Positions 16,255-25,583 of a DNA stretch of 61,064 nt are shown here, one piece after another. Origin of the DNA: Micavibrio_A sp964423095 (GTDB lineage Bacteria > Pseudomonadota > Alphaproteobacteria > Micavibrionales > Micavibrionaceae); NCBI GenBank assembly GCA_964423095.1, contig CAYRDI010000006.1, positions 1 to 61,064 on the forward strand, given 5' to 3'. The translations under genes and the position numbers were made by a program. The notes under the pieces were generated by a model. That model ran no database searches and was not told where the DNA came from. It saw only the letters and a program-made list of their open reading frames with translations. Numbering within the stretch: position 1 is the first letter of the stretch; the number at the start of each line of letters is the position of its first letter.

Positions 16255-16632
16255 ATGGGTTTCGTACCACCGTCGTTCCTTCCGTTTGTGCCAATCGTTC
16301 TGTTGTGTTTTTCCAACATCTTCATGACATTTGCGTGGTACGGACATTTGAAATTTCACAACACGCCCATGGTGATCGCCGTGATCGGCGCGTGGGCGAT
16401 TGCGTTTTTTGAATATTGTCTGGCAGTTCCGGCCAACAGGATCGGATATCAATTTTATGATGCTGCCGAATTGAAAACGATACAGGAGGTTATTACCCTC
16501 ATCGTTTTTGGATTCTTTTCCGTGTTTTATCTGGGGCAGAAAATCACGGTTTATCACGGTTTGGGATTTCTGTTGATCGCTGCGGGGGCGGCCCTTGTGT
16601 TCTTCGCGCCGAAACTGTCCGGCGGGGCATAA
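16255..16632 (+). CDS. DUF486 / DMT-family small membrane protein inserted between fliQ and fliR
   Basis: A 125-residue, four-helix membrane protein matching DUF486 (FMTFAWYGHLKF, AIAFFEYCLAVPANRIGY, then a Glu-rich turn and ITLIVFGFFSVFYLGQ). Its relatives belong to the drug/metabolite transporter superfamily and have no known flagellar role. The ATG at 16255 follows GAGGA at good spacing; an ATG at 16243 directly abuts the fliQ stop. It ends one base before fliR, so it is a full member of the operon. Confidence 0.85.
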   Translation: MGFVPPSFLPFVPIVLLCFSNIFMTFAWYGHLKFHNTPMVIAVIGAWAIAFFEYCLAVPANRIGYQFYDAAELKTIQEVITLIVFGFFSVFYLGQKITVYHGLGFLLIAAGAALVFFAPKLSGGA

Positions 16633-16633
16633 G

Positions 16634-17404
16634 ATGCTTCAAAACTTTCTAACCACCGGAGTGTTTGCCTTTATCATCGTGTTCGTCCGGTTCGGGACGG
16701 CACTCATGATTATGCCGGGGATCGGGGATTCTTTCGTTCCGCAACGCATCCGGCTTTTGTTCGCGCTCGGCTTTTCGCTGGTGATGGCACCGGTGCTCCG
16801 CCATTACGTGCCCGATCCGTTGCCGGCCTTCGGGACGATGATCGCGTTGATCGTGGTGGAATTCATCACCGGATTGTTTATCGGCACCATCGCGCGGGTG
16901 TTGATGATGTCGCTGGATACGGCGGGGATGTTGGTGTCCTTGTCATCCGGTATTTCGAACGCGCAGATTTTCAACCCGCTGCTGTCCACACAAGGATCGG
17001 TGTTCGGGGCTTTCCTGTCTATCACCGGTGTGACTTTGCTGTTTGTGACAAACATGCACCATCTATTGATCCACGGTCTGGTCGAAAGTTACGAAATGTT
17101 CCCGATGGGAGGCGTTCTGGATACGGGCAGCATGGCTGAATTGATGGCCAAGGTTGTGTCGGCGAGCTTTTTAACCGGGTTCCAGATCGCCTTGCCGTTC
17201 ATCGTCATTTCGATGGTGTTGTATGTGGGGATGGGTGTTCTGTCGCGCCTGATGCCCCAGATGCAGATTTTCATGATCGCCATTCCGGTGCAGATCATGT
17301 TGGCCCTTGTTATCATGAGCCTGTCTATTTCGGCGATTTTGATGTTCTTCTTGTCCCGATTCGAAGACGGGATGGTTTATTTCCTGACACAAAGCGGGGG
17401 ATAG
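16634..17404 (+). CDS. fliR: Flagellar type III export gate protein FliR
   Basis: A 256-residue polytopic membrane protein starting MLQNFLTTGVFAFIIVFVR, with the FliR core (GLFIGTIARVLMMSLDTAGM, then QIFNPLLSTQGSVFGAFL). It joins FliP and FliQ in the export gate. An open frame extends upstream into the DUF486 gene, but the ATG at 16634 gives the standard FliR N-terminus. It ends directly before the flhB ATG. Confidence 0.95.
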   Translation: MLQNFLTTGVFAFIIVFVRFGTALMIMPGIGDSFVPQRIRLLFALGFSLVMAPVLRHYVPDPLPAFGTMIALIVVEFITGLFIGTIARVLMMSLDTAGMLVSLSSGISNAQIFNPLLSTQGSVFGAFLSITGVTLLFVTNMHHLLIHGLVESYEMFPMGGVLDTGSMAELMAKVVSASFLTGFQIALPFIVISMVLYVGMGVLSRLMPQMQIFMIAIPVQIMLALVIMSLSISAILMFFLSRFEDGMVYFLTQSGG

Positions 17405-18478
17405 ATGAGCGACGAAGACCAGGACGATTCCAGCAAGACAGAAGACCCCACGCCCAAAAAACTGGAAGAGGCGCGAAAGAAAGGGCAGGTGCCCTTATCC
17501 CGCGAGGTGAACAACTGGATCATGTTGCTTGCGGGGACACTGGTCGTGCTCGGCATGGGCCCGGGGATGATGGAAGATTTGCTGATCACGCTGCGGACAT
17601 ATCTGGCGCAGACCGCGGATTTGCCGTCCGTCCCGGGCGGGATGCAGTTTGTGGTGATCGAAGCCTTGCGCCAGATTTTAAAAATCCTCGCCGTGCCGTT
17701 GTTGTTTTTGATGGCCGCGGCGTTTGCGGGGCCCTTTCTTCAGATCGGCCCGATTTTCGCGCCCGAAATCATCAAGTTCGATCTGAGCAAAATATCGCCG
17801 TCCAAGGGTATGGCGCGGTTGTTTTCGCTGCGATCCATCGTTGAATTTTTCAAGGGCGTCTTGAAGATTGTCGTCATTTCGGTGGTCGGTCTGGTCATTC
17901 TCAAACCCTATTTCGGTACCATCGAACATATGGTGGGCTTGCCCGTGCCGCAGGCGTTGGATGAAATGAAAACGCTGGTCATGCAATTGTTGATCGGCGT
18001 TCTTATCGTGCTGGCCATCATCGCCGCGATTGATCTGCTCTATCAGCGGTTCGAACACATGAAAAAAATGCGGATGACAAAACAGGAATTGAAGGACGAA
18101 TACCGCCAATCCGAAGGCGATCCGCATGTGAAGGCAAAACTGCGCCAGCTCCGTGCCGAGCGCGCCCGTGCGCGGATGATGCAGGCGGTTCCAAGTGCCG
18201 ATGTCGTAATCACGAACCCGACCCACTATTCGATTGCGTTGAAATACGATCCGGACAAGGACGATGCGCCGATGGTCGTGGCCAAGGGGGTTAACGAGCT
18301 TGCCTTGCGGATCCGGGAAGTGGCGCGTGAAAACGGTGTCACTATTTTGCCCAACCCGCCGTTGGCGCGCATTTTGTTCGATACGGTAGAGGTGGACGAA
18401 GCCGTACCGCCCGCGCATTACAAGGCTGTGGCCGAAATTATCTCTTATGTCTTCCGGTTGAAGGGAAAACTGACGTAA
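17405..18478 (+). CDS. flhB: Flagellar export switch protein FlhB
   Basis: FlhB controls the change from rod/hook to filament export. The 357-residue protein has the charged N-terminus (DSSKTEDPTPKKLEEARKKGQVPLSREV), four membrane helices (about 35-210), and a cytoplasmic domain with the autocleavage motif NPTH at about residues 271-274, followed by the FlhB C-terminal domain. It is the last gene of the flgB operon. A separate tail-only paralogue is encoded at 14295-14681. Confidence 0.96.
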   Translation: MSDEDQDDSSKTEDPTPKKLEEARKKGQVPLSREVNNWIMLLAGTLVVLGMGPGMMEDLLITLRTYLAQTADLPSVPGGMQFVVIEALRQILKILAVPLLFLMAAAFAGPFLQIGPIFAPEIIKFDLSKISPSKGMARLFSLRSIVEFFKGVLKIVVISVVGLVILKPYFGTIEHMVGLPVPQALDEMKTLVMQLLIGVLIVLAIIAAIDLLYQRFEHMKKMRMTKQELKDEYRQSEGDPHVKAKLRQLRAERARARMMQAVPSADVVITNPTHYSIALKYDPDKDDAPMVVAKGVNELALRIREVARENGVTILPNPPLARILFDTVEVDEAVPPAHYKAVAEIISYVFRLKGKLT

Positions 18479-18533
18479 AACCGCTTTATCGGCTGGTCAA
18501 GTCTTTGGAAATTATGGCATTATTGCAATCGTC

Positions 18534-21032
18534 ATGACTTTAGACCATTCCGAATTCATCGCCCGCCAATCCCCCGGCCAAAAAGGACCGCCCCAGGGGC
18601 AGCGCCGCATGCGCAAAATTATCACATCGTTGATGGTGATCGTTTTGTATATGGGTGTATGCATTGCGCTTGGCATCATTTTGAACATCGACCAGAAAAC
18701 CATGATCGCAGCCGGCATCGCGTTTGTCATTGCGTCCGTTCTGGCGTTCATGTTCCAGCAGTTTTTATACAATTACGGCACGCGGGAGCGCGAGCGGCAG
18801 TTGATCCGCGAGGTGATGGAAGGAAGCCGCGGCGCGCGTCTGATTACCGACGGGGCGGACAATACGGTTTATACCAACCACCGTTTCGATGAATTGTGCA
18901 CGGGCGCGGAATTTCCATCGCTTCAGGCCCTGTCCGGTTTGTTCACAGACAATGACGAAGCCTATACCCATTTTCGCAATCTCGCCGAACAGGCGCAAAA
19001 AGGAATCCCGGATTCCATCGAACTAAAATCCCGTCAGGGCGATCATGAAAGCTGGTACGTCATCACGGCCCAACCTGTTGCCGGGTGGGCGGGGTATGTT
19101 CATTGGCGCATCGATGATGTCACCGAACAACGGGATCTGGACCGCAGCGTGCGCGAAGAACGCGAAAAGCTGATCGATTTCACGGACAACGCCCCTGTCG
19201 GATTTTTTTCCGTCGATGAAAAAGGCCGGTTCGTGTTCGTGAATGCGACCTTGGCAAGATGGCTGGGCGAAGGGATACAATATGTCCTGACCGAAGGCAC
19301 CCTACACGCATTTATGGAAGCCGCACCGGAAGGGGCGGCCCCATACGACATCACGGAAAAAGGCGGCACGCGGCAGGTGGCAGAAGTCATGATGAAGGGT
19401 GCTGGCGGACGCACCTTTCTTGCATCCGTCAACCAGACGGTCGTGTTCGAAACAGAAGGGCGCGTGCGTACCCGCGGCGTCATACACGATTTAACATCCG
19501 AACGGGAAATGCGTCAGGCATTGCAAGCCTCCGAAGACCGTTTCCAGAGATTTTTCGAAGAAGCCCCGCTGGGCATTGCGCTGGTCGATGACAAGGGCGT
19601 TATCCAGGATTGCAACGCCGCGTTGGCCGCGATGCTAGGCAATGAAACCACGGCGGTGGAGGGCAAGGGCCTGAAAGCCATCCTGTCCGAAGAAGACCGT
19701 GATAAAACGCTGGGGGCACTCGCCAAAATCGGACAGGGGCAGCAGATGCCGGGGCCGATCGAAGTGATGTTGAAGGGCCGCAACAGCGTATCCGTTCAAA
19801 TGCATGCCCGTAAAATCAAGGGCAGCGACAATATCGTTTTGCACTTCATCGACCTGACCGAACAAAAACGTCTGGAACAACAATTCGTCCAATCACAAAA
19901 GATGCAGGCGATCGGCCAGCTCGCCGGCGGTATTGCGCATGACTTCAACAACCTGCTCACGGCCATCATCGGGTTTTGTGATCTGTTGTTTCTGCGCCAC
20001 AAACCGGGCGACCCGTCCTTTGCCGACATCATGCAGATCAAGCAAAACTCCAACCGCGCCGCCAACCTTGTGCGCCAGTTGTTGGCCTTTTCGCGCCAGC
20101 AAACCCTGCGCCCGCGCGTGCAGGACGTCACGGACATTCTGACCGAAGTTTCGCATCTGCTCCGCCGTCTGATCGGTGCGAACATCGAACTCGATTTGAA
20201 CCACGGCAACAATCTGGGGCTGGTGAAGGTGGATGTGGGGCAGATGGAACAGGTGCTCATCAACCTCGCCGTCAACGCCCGCGATGCGATGGAGGGTGGC
20301 GGCAAGCTCAGCATCACCACCGAAAATTTTGACAACAGGGCACCTGTGAAATGCTGCGATGATGAAATGCCCGCGGGGCATTGGGTTGCCATTCACGTCA
20401 AGGACACAGGCACGGGGATTTCAAAAGAAAACCTGGGCCGCATTCTGGAACCGTTTTTTACCACGAAGGATGTGGGACAGGGGACGGGGCTGGGCCTTGC
20501 CACCGTGTATGGGATCATTCGGCAAACGGGCGGGTATCTGGCCATTGATTCCACGGTGGGAATCGGCACCACCTTTACCATCTATCTGCCGCGCCTGTCC
20601 GAAGTGGAAGCGCAGCGGGATATAGAAATCACGCGACCCGAAGAAGAAGTGGCAAAAGATTTGACCGGTACGGCGCGCATCTTGCTGGTCGAAGACGAAG
20701 ATGCGGTGCGGACGTTCTCGACCCGCGCGCTCACCAACAAGGGATATTCCGTTCTGGGCGCCGAAAGTGGGGAAGCCGCGCTTGCGTTGCTGCAGGCCGA
20801 AGACATTAAAACGATCGATCTTTTGATCACCGATGTGATGATGCCCGGGATGGACGGGCCGACGATGGCGAACAAAATCCGGGAACGCAGCCCGGATTTG
20901 AAAATCATCTTTATTTCCGGTTATACCGAAGACAAGCTCAAAGACCATATGGGCAAGGGTATTTTCTTCCTGCCCAAGCCTTTCACGCTCAAACAACTCG
21001 CCGAAAAGGTTAAAGAGGCGATGGAGGGGTAA
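18534..21032 (+). CDS. cckA: Cell-cycle hybrid histidine kinase CckA
   Basis: CckA starts the phosphorelay CckA-ChpT-CtrA that controls the alphaproteobacterial cell cycle and motility. The 832-residue protein has two N-terminal membrane helices (about 28-50 and 54-75), PAS-like domains (about 95-430), and a HisKA domain with QLAGGIAHDFNNLL (phospho-His about 469). An ATPase domain follows with G boxes (DTGTGIS, GQGTGLGLATVYG), then a C-terminal receiver (about 700-830) with Asp about 767 in ITDVMMPGMDG and a Lys in FLPKPF. The domain order matches CckA. It lies 55 bases after flhB. No ctrA or chpT gene is in the window. Confidence 0.9.
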   Translation: MTLDHSEFIARQSPGQKGPPQGQRRMRKIITSLMVIVLYMGVCIALGIILNIDQKTMIAAGIAFVIASVLAFMFQQFLYNYGTRERERQLIREVMEGSRGARLITDGADNTVYTNHRFDELCTGAEFPSLQALSGLFTDNDEAYTHFRNLAEQAQKGIPDSIELKSRQGDHESWYVITAQPVAGWAGYVHWRIDDVTEQRDLDRSVREEREKLIDFTDNAPVGFFSVDEKGRFVFVNATLARWLGEGIQYVLTEGTLHAFMEAAPEGAAPYDITEKGGTRQVAEVMMKGAGGRTFLASVNQTVVFETEGRVRTRGVIHDLTSEREMRQALQASEDRFQRFFEEAPLGIALVDDKGVIQDCNAALAAMLGNETTAVEGKGLKAILSEEDRDKTLGALAKIGQGQQMPGPIEVMLKGRNSVSVQMHARKIKGSDNIVLHFIDLTEQKRLEQQFVQSQKMQAIGQLAGGIAHDFNNLLTAIIGFCDLLFLRHKPGDPSFADIMQIKQNSNRAANLVRQLLAFSRQQTLRPRVQDVTDILTEVSHLLRRLIGANIELDLNHGNNLGLVKVDVGQMEQVLINLAVNARDAMEGGGKLSITTENFDNRAPVKCCDDEMPAGHWVAIHVKDTGTGISKENLGRILEPFFTTKDVGQGTGLGLATVYGIIRQTGGYLAIDSTVGIGTTFTIYLPRLSEVEAQRDIEITRPEEEVAKDLTGTARILLVEDEDAVRTFSTRALTNKGYSVLGAESGEAALALLQAEDIKTIDLLITDVMMPGMDGPTMANKIRERSPDLKIIFISGYTEDKLKDHMGKGIFFLPKPFTLKQLAEKVKEAMEG

Positions 21033-21068
21033 TCTATTCCTCTGGAAGAAACCCACCCACTTTAATGT

Positions 21069-21096
21069 TTGACATATCTCCCCGTGTTGCTATGAA
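21069..21096 (+). promoter_or_regulatory. Promoter of the VWA gene (near-leaderless)
   Basis: A perfect -35 TTGACA (21069-21074), 16 bases, then TATGAA (21091-21096) with an extended -10 TGC in front. The predicted start of transcription is about 21103, only some 3 bases before the ATG at 21106, and no Shine-Dalgarno sequence precedes that ATG. Confidence 0.6.
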
Positions 21097-21105
21097 TGCC
21101 TCATT

Positions 21106-23031
21106 ATGTTGAGTTCTTCTGAGGGTCTGTTACGGGTTGCTTATCGCGAGGTCGCTGCGACCTTGTCTGCGCCGGCTGTTCCTTCTGATTTTTTCCCTAC
21201 AAATGTTTTTGATGATTTGGCCGTTCAGCGTGGCTTTCTGGATCTGAGAGGTCTTGCCCTACGTGCCTATGATGGCAAATCTCTCGCCAAAATGGCACCA
21301 GAATGGAGTGATGATAAAACGGCCTGGCTTAGTGCACTGGATGCCTTTGCCACGGTTTTTTCGGACATTCCAGACAATATGCCAGGGGCGTTAAACAACA
21401 TAGGCGCATTTCATGCGTATGTTTCGTCAGGTGATTACAGGCACGAACCTGGCTTTGACAAGGCTGCCTATATTGTTACACATGACTTTTTGAAAAAAAT
21501 ATTTCCTGAACGTCACGACTTCAAAACACAAATTGTCTATAGCGCGGAAGAGTTGGAGCGTGCGCAGGCAACGCGTGGTTTGTATGCGGAGCGACTTGAG
21601 CGGAATGCATCCCTTATAAAAGCGGTTATTGAGGAAGTCCCTGATCCGCAGGCACTGGCACATATCTTGGCCGGTTCCGTCGGGAATGTCCGTCGCATGG
21701 ATGAATCCAAAGACATCTTTGAAAAAATGCTCGCAGATATAACAAGCGCGGGTTTGGTGGTGCCCAAGGAACTCTTACTGCTTCTGGCGGCAGATGACTT
21801 TAAAGATGAAAATCTAAAAGCTCTTCGTAGACTTTTTTCGTTGGATCATAGCAACGATGAAGTCGTATCCGCGGAACGACGTTTGAAGACAGAAGAGTTC
21901 CATTTAAAAAAGCAGGAAAAAAAGATAGCCCTATATCAACGGTCTTTGCGACGGGCGACAAATACCAGGAAGAAAAAGAAAATCCACCAACGGCTTGATG
22001 GTCTTCGGCATGATTTTGCAATCAGGGAGAGCAAGGTCGCCGCGCTTCGGACGCTCGCACAAAGTGAGGAGAAGGATAGACAGGCTTTAGGGGACATTTT
22101 AAAAGGCTATAAACATTTTTTTATGACGCATATCGAACCGCAAAGACAGGTGCGTCAGCTTCAGGACGAGACGCTGGATGATCTTTACGTTAAATATGCG
22201 CAAGATTTGAAAATGGCCAACCGGATCGGGCGGCAAATGGCACAATATATTCTCTCACCCGTTTCAACGCGGCTGGAGCGGTTTCAGTCAGAGGGCATTC
22301 TGGACAGCGGTTTGCTTCCCGGTATTGTGATTGATCCGTTCTCGGCGGCGGCGGCAAACCCATATTATCAAAGGCAGGAAAGTTTCGGGCAAAAGCTGGA
22401 TACCTGTATCACACTGCTTGCCGACAAATCCGGTTCCATGAGGGGAGAAAAGATTGCGATGGCCTACATTGCGGCGGAACGTTTGGCATACTGGCTATCG
22501 ACCGCAGGGGTGCAGATGGAAGTTTTGAGTTATACAGACACGGATTACAGGATTTACAAGGAATTTTCAGCACCGTTCAAACCAAATGAAACCAAAAAAA
22601 TAATGGGGGGGCTTTTGACGGGGAGGATGTCTTCAACCCCGACAAAGGAAGCAACGGTCTGGGCCCATGACCGGTTGCTTCGCGGCCCGGCAAAACGGAA
22701 AATCATGATGGTGTTGACGGACGGTGAGCCAGATAATAAAGGCAGTCTGTTGCGCGTTCATCGCTGGATTGAAGGACGTAGCCCCATAGAGCTTGTCGGT
22801 GTGGGGATTATGCATGATGTGTCCGATTCTTATGAGCGCCACATCTATGTCGAAAAACCAAGTGATCTGATTGAAAGCATGGCCGCGCAAGTGCGCGCGA
22901 TGATGGATCGCCCTCAAGAAAGTTATCAACGTTTGAAGCGGACACCCCAATCTGCGGCCGATTTTTTTGGTGTTCACGTCGACGAAAAGAAGCTCAGAAG
23001 CCGGAAAGTGCTTATGGAGCCCAAAATTTAA
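21106..23031 (+). CDS. CobT-like von Willebrand factor A domain protein
   Basis: A 641-residue protein. Residues about 1-260 are helical and match no family I recognise. Residues about 255-330 form a charged coiled coil (KKQEKKIALYQRSLRRATN). Residues about 430-610 are a VWA domain with a complete metal site: DKSGSM, a Thr in SSTPTKEA, and LTDGEPD. The VWA part resembles the C-terminus of the cobaltochelatase subunit CobT (ILSPVSTRLERF, WAHDRLLRGPAKRKIMMVLTDG, SPIELVGVGIMHDVS). No CobN, CobS or other cobalamin gene is nearby, so cobalt insertion is not supported. A partner MoxR/CobS-type AAA+ ATPase may exist elsewhere. Its base composition is visibly more AT-rich than cckA. Confidence 0.75.
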   Translation: MLSSSEGLLRVAYREVAATLSAPAVPSDFFPTNVFDDLAVQRGFLDLRGLALRAYDGKSLAKMAPEWSDDKTAWLSALDAFATVFSDIPDNMPGALNNIGAFHAYVSSGDYRHEPGFDKAAYIVTHDFLKKIFPERHDFKTQIVYSAEELERAQATRGLYAERLERNASLIKAVIEEVPDPQALAHILAGSVGNVRRMDESKDIFEKMLADITSAGLVVPKELLLLLAADDFKDENLKALRRLFSLDHSNDEVVSAERRLKTEEFHLKKQEKKIALYQRSLRRATNTRKKKKIHQRLDGLRHDFAIRESKVAALRTLAQSEEKDRQALGDILKGYKHFFMTHIEPQRQVRQLQDETLDDLYVKYAQDLKMANRIGRQMAQYILSPVSTRLERFQSEGILDSGLLPGIVIDPFSAAAANPYYQRQESFGQKLDTCITLLADKSGSMRGEKIAMAYIAAERLAYWLSTAGVQMEVLSYTDTDYRIYKEFSAPFKPNETKKIMGGLLTGRMSSTPTKEATVWAHDRLLRGPAKRKIMMVLTDGEPDNKGSLLRVHRWIEGRSPIELVGVGIMHDVSDSYERHIYVEKPSDLIESMAAQVRAMMDRPQESYQRLKRTPQSAADFFGVHVDEKKLRSRKVLMEPKI

Positions 23032-23101
23032 AGTGCTGCTTTTTTATGATCATCCCGTAAAAACCCGCCGGATTGTACAGGTGGTTAGCTTTTATACCTA
23101 T

Positions 23102-23551
23102 CTATGGCGTCTTTTTGAGATAGGAAATAAGCGTCCTTTTAACAAAGGGGATAATTTTCAAAGTTTTTATTTCATCTGGTGAAAAAAATTGAAGATCCGT
23201 TCCTTCGTTGATTTGAAGTTCCATCAGGTTCTTGTCAATCTTGCCATAAAAAACAGAAACAAGTTCGTTGCGTCCATTTGAATCTATCGTGGTCGCGTAT
23301 AATGTTAGGTGGCTTACGTCATACCCTATTTCTTCTTTTACCTCTCGCTGCGCAGCCTCTTCGGGTGTTTCTCCATGCTCTTTCATGCCACCCGGAACCG
23401 TCCAGTATCCGGGGTAGATGATATTGGGGATGTCGTCCCGCAAATGAAGAAGAACTTTATTTTCTGGATTTATAAGGATGACAATAGAGGCTTCACCCGC
23501 GTATAGCCGGTTTTTGATTTTGACTTCATCGTCTTCTTCTATGTGTATCAC
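23102..23551 (-). CDS. Nudix hydrolase
   Basis: A 149-residue protein with a perfect Nudix box, G-x5-E-x7-REV-x-EE-x-GY, at residues 55-77. Nudix enzymes cleave nucleoside diphosphates linked to another moiety; the substrate cannot be read from sequence. A Trp-Thr-Val-Pro-Gly-Gly lead-in is standard for the family. It converges on the VWA gene, and this stretch is among the most AT-rich in the window. The ABC exporter gene ends 11 bases upstream in the same direction, so the two may share a transcript. Confidence 0.9.
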   Translation of the reverse strand: MIHIEEDDEVKIKNRLYAGEASIVILINPENKVLLHLRDDIPNIIYPGYWTVPGGMKEHGETPEEAAQREVKEEIGYDVSHLTLYATTIDSNGRNELVSVFYGKIDKNLMELQINEGTDLQFFSPDEIKTLKIIPFVKRTLISYLKKTP

Positions 23552-23562
23552 GATAGTCTCTA

Positions 23563-25431
23563 TTAAACAGTACGCTGATGATCGTCATTTAAAAAACCGC
23601 CGGATTGCAGGTTCCAGAGACGGGCATACAAGCCGCCCTGATGGAGGAGGTCAATGTGCCGCCCGTCTTCGATGATCTTGCCATCCTGCAAGACGATCAA
23701 ACGATCCAGATGCGCGATGGTGGACAGGCGGTGGGCGATGACCAGCACGGTGCGGTCCTTCATCACATCTTCCAATGCTTTTTGAATCAGTTTTTCGGAT
23801 TCGGAATCGAGGCTCGCGGTGGCTTCGTCCAATATAAGGATCGGCGCATTCTTTAAAATCGCGCGGGCGATGGCAATACGTTGCCGCTGGCCGCCGGACA
23901 GTTTCACGCCGCGTTCGCCCACCGTGGAATCATACCCCGTATTGCCGCGCGCATCTTTCAATTCCATGATGAAATCATGCGCCTGCGCGCGTTTGGCGGC
24001 TTCGATAATCGCATCCTCGCTGGCCTCGGGCAGGCCATAGGCGATATTTTCGCGCACGGTGCGGTGGAGCATATCGGCCATTTGCGGAATGACCGCGATA
24101 TTCCGGCGCAAAGAATCCTGTGTGACCTCCGCGATGTTTTGCCCGTCGATCAAGATTTCACCGCCCTGTACATCATGCAGGCGCAGGATGAGCTGCATCA
24201 GGGTTGATTTTCCCGCACCCGATGGGCCGACGAGTCCGACGCGTTGGTTTGCCTTAATCTCCAGATCGAAGTTTTTGAACATTGGCCGCGACGGATAGGA
24301 AAAATCGACATTCCTGAACTGTACCACCGGCGTTTTCACCATAAGGTCTTTAGCGTTCGGTTTGTCCGTGACTTCATGCGCATGAACAACAGCCTCCATG
24401 CCTTCCTGCACTTCGCCCAGCCGTTCAAAGAAACCCGTGTAGATTTCCGTGAGCCAGAAGGTGGCCGAAATCATGTTGAGCGCCATGGGCAGGATCATCG
24501 AAATTTGCGCGGTGGTCAGCGAATCCTTGTTCCACGCATCCACGGCCGCGACAATGAGTGCCAGCATGATGGAAGAGTTCAGGATGTGTTGCACACGGAA
24601 CATCGCTGTGATGGTGACTTCCTGTTTGGCAACGGCACTTGCATTGTCATGCAGGCTTTCCTTGAAATACGAATCCTCGAAATCGCGCCGCGCAAAAATC
24701 TTGACCAGAAAGATATTGGTGACGATGTCCACAAACCGCCCGCGCATCACGCTGCGTTTTTGCGAGGCGGCGTGCGACATCCTTGTAATCTTCGGAATAA
24801 AATAGCGAAGGTTCAGAAGGTAAAGGCAGATATAGACAGCCGTAAACCCGACGAAATATTTTCCGATCCAGGAAAATACCGCAAGCGTGGTCAGGAATGT
24901 CGTCGCGGCGTAAATGAACGGCCCCGTGATGTCGTTGACGATCTGCCGCATCGCATAGGGCATCTCAAGCACTTTACCGGCAAGACGTCCGGCAAAATCA
25001 TCCTGAAAATAACGATAGGAATGTTGATGCAGGTAAAGCGCGAGTTGACGGCGCACCATTGCTGCATAATAGGGCAGGGTCACGGAATTCAAATATCCCT
25101 GGCTGTTGTACAGAACCGGCACGGCCACAAGAATGAGCGTTGTGTATAACACCAGCGGCGATTGCAGATGGTCCCAGATCATCGTTTTGTCCGTTGTCTC
25201 GACAAACACCGCGATGATTTTGCCAAAGAAAAAGGCGGAGAGGGAGCCAAGGCATCCCGCGATGACCCCCATGCCGGCGAGAATCGCGAGCCGCCCTTTG
25301 ATTTGCCGCATGAAAAACCACAAAAACCCCGGCACCGTATTGGGAAGGGTCTGCAGGCCGCTGGCGGGAAGTTTTTCAATAATATTGCCGTGTTGCATGG
25401 GACGCCGACTATAGGCACGGAAATCCGCCAT
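23563..25431 (-). CDS. ABC exporter, fused permease and ATPase
   Basis: A 622-residue half-transporter: six membrane helices (about 35-335) followed by an ATPase domain with Walker A GPSGAGKST, the ABC signature LSGGQRQR, Walker B LILDEATASLD and the switch His in VIAHRLST. The architecture matches type IV exporters of lipids, drugs or peptides (MsbA-like). The substrate is unknown. It would work as a homodimer or with a partner not seen here. It diverges from recA, and the SOS box lies 22 bases before its ATG, so SOS control of this gene is also possible. Confidence 0.9.
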   Translation of the reverse strand: MADFRAYSRRPMQHGNIIEKLPASGLQTLPNTVPGFLWFFMRQIKGRLAILAGMGVIAGCLGSLSAFFFGKIIAVFVETTDKTMIWDHLQSPLVLYTTLILVAVPVLYNSQGYLNSVTLPYYAAMVRRQLALYLHQHSYRYFQDDFAGRLAGKVLEMPYAMRQIVNDITGPFIYAATTFLTTLAVFSWIGKYFVGFTAVYICLYLLNLRYFIPKITRMSHAASQKRSVMRGRFVDIVTNIFLVKIFARRDFEDSYFKESLHDNASAVAKQEVTITAMFRVQHILNSSIMLALIVAAVDAWNKDSLTTAQISMILPMALNMISATFWLTEIYTGFFERLGEVQEGMEAVVHAHEVTDKPNAKDLMVKTPVVQFRNVDFSYPSRPMFKNFDLEIKANQRVGLVGPSGAGKSTLMQLILRLHDVQGGEILIDGQNIAEVTQDSLRRNIAVIPQMADMLHRTVRENIAYGLPEASEDAIIEAAKRAQAHDFIMELKDARGNTGYDSTVGERGVKLSGGQRQRIAIARAILKNAPILILDEATASLDSESEKLIQKALEDVMKDRTVLVIAHRLSTIAHLDRLIVLQDGKIIEDGRHIDLLHQGGLYARLWNLQSGGFLNDDHQRTV

Positions 25432-25452
25432 TTCAAGTGGTTAAAATTTTTT

Positions 25453-25467
25453 GTTCTATTTTCGTTC
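25453..25467. promoter_or_regulatory. LexA (SOS) box of recA
   Basis: GTTC (25453-25456), 7 bases, then GTTC (25464-25467): an exact match to the alphaproteobacterial LexA direct repeat GTTC-N7-GTTC. It is placed just upstream of the recA -35 element. Confidence 0.85.
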
Positions 25468-25474
25468 TTTTGTG

Positions 25475-25502
25475 TTGACCATGAGAACAAACCATGTACG
25501 AT
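25475..25502 (+). promoter_or_regulatory. recA promoter
   Basis: TTGACC (25475-25480), 16 bases, then TACGAT (25497-25502), placing the transcription start near 25509. This excludes the upstream ATG at 25494 as the main recA start. Confidence 0.6.
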
Positions 25503-25583
25503 AAGGATCACAAGATCGTTGTGAGTACCTCTCCCCGTTTCGTTGAAACACCCCGTTCACCTATGCCAGAAAAGGATAAAGTC

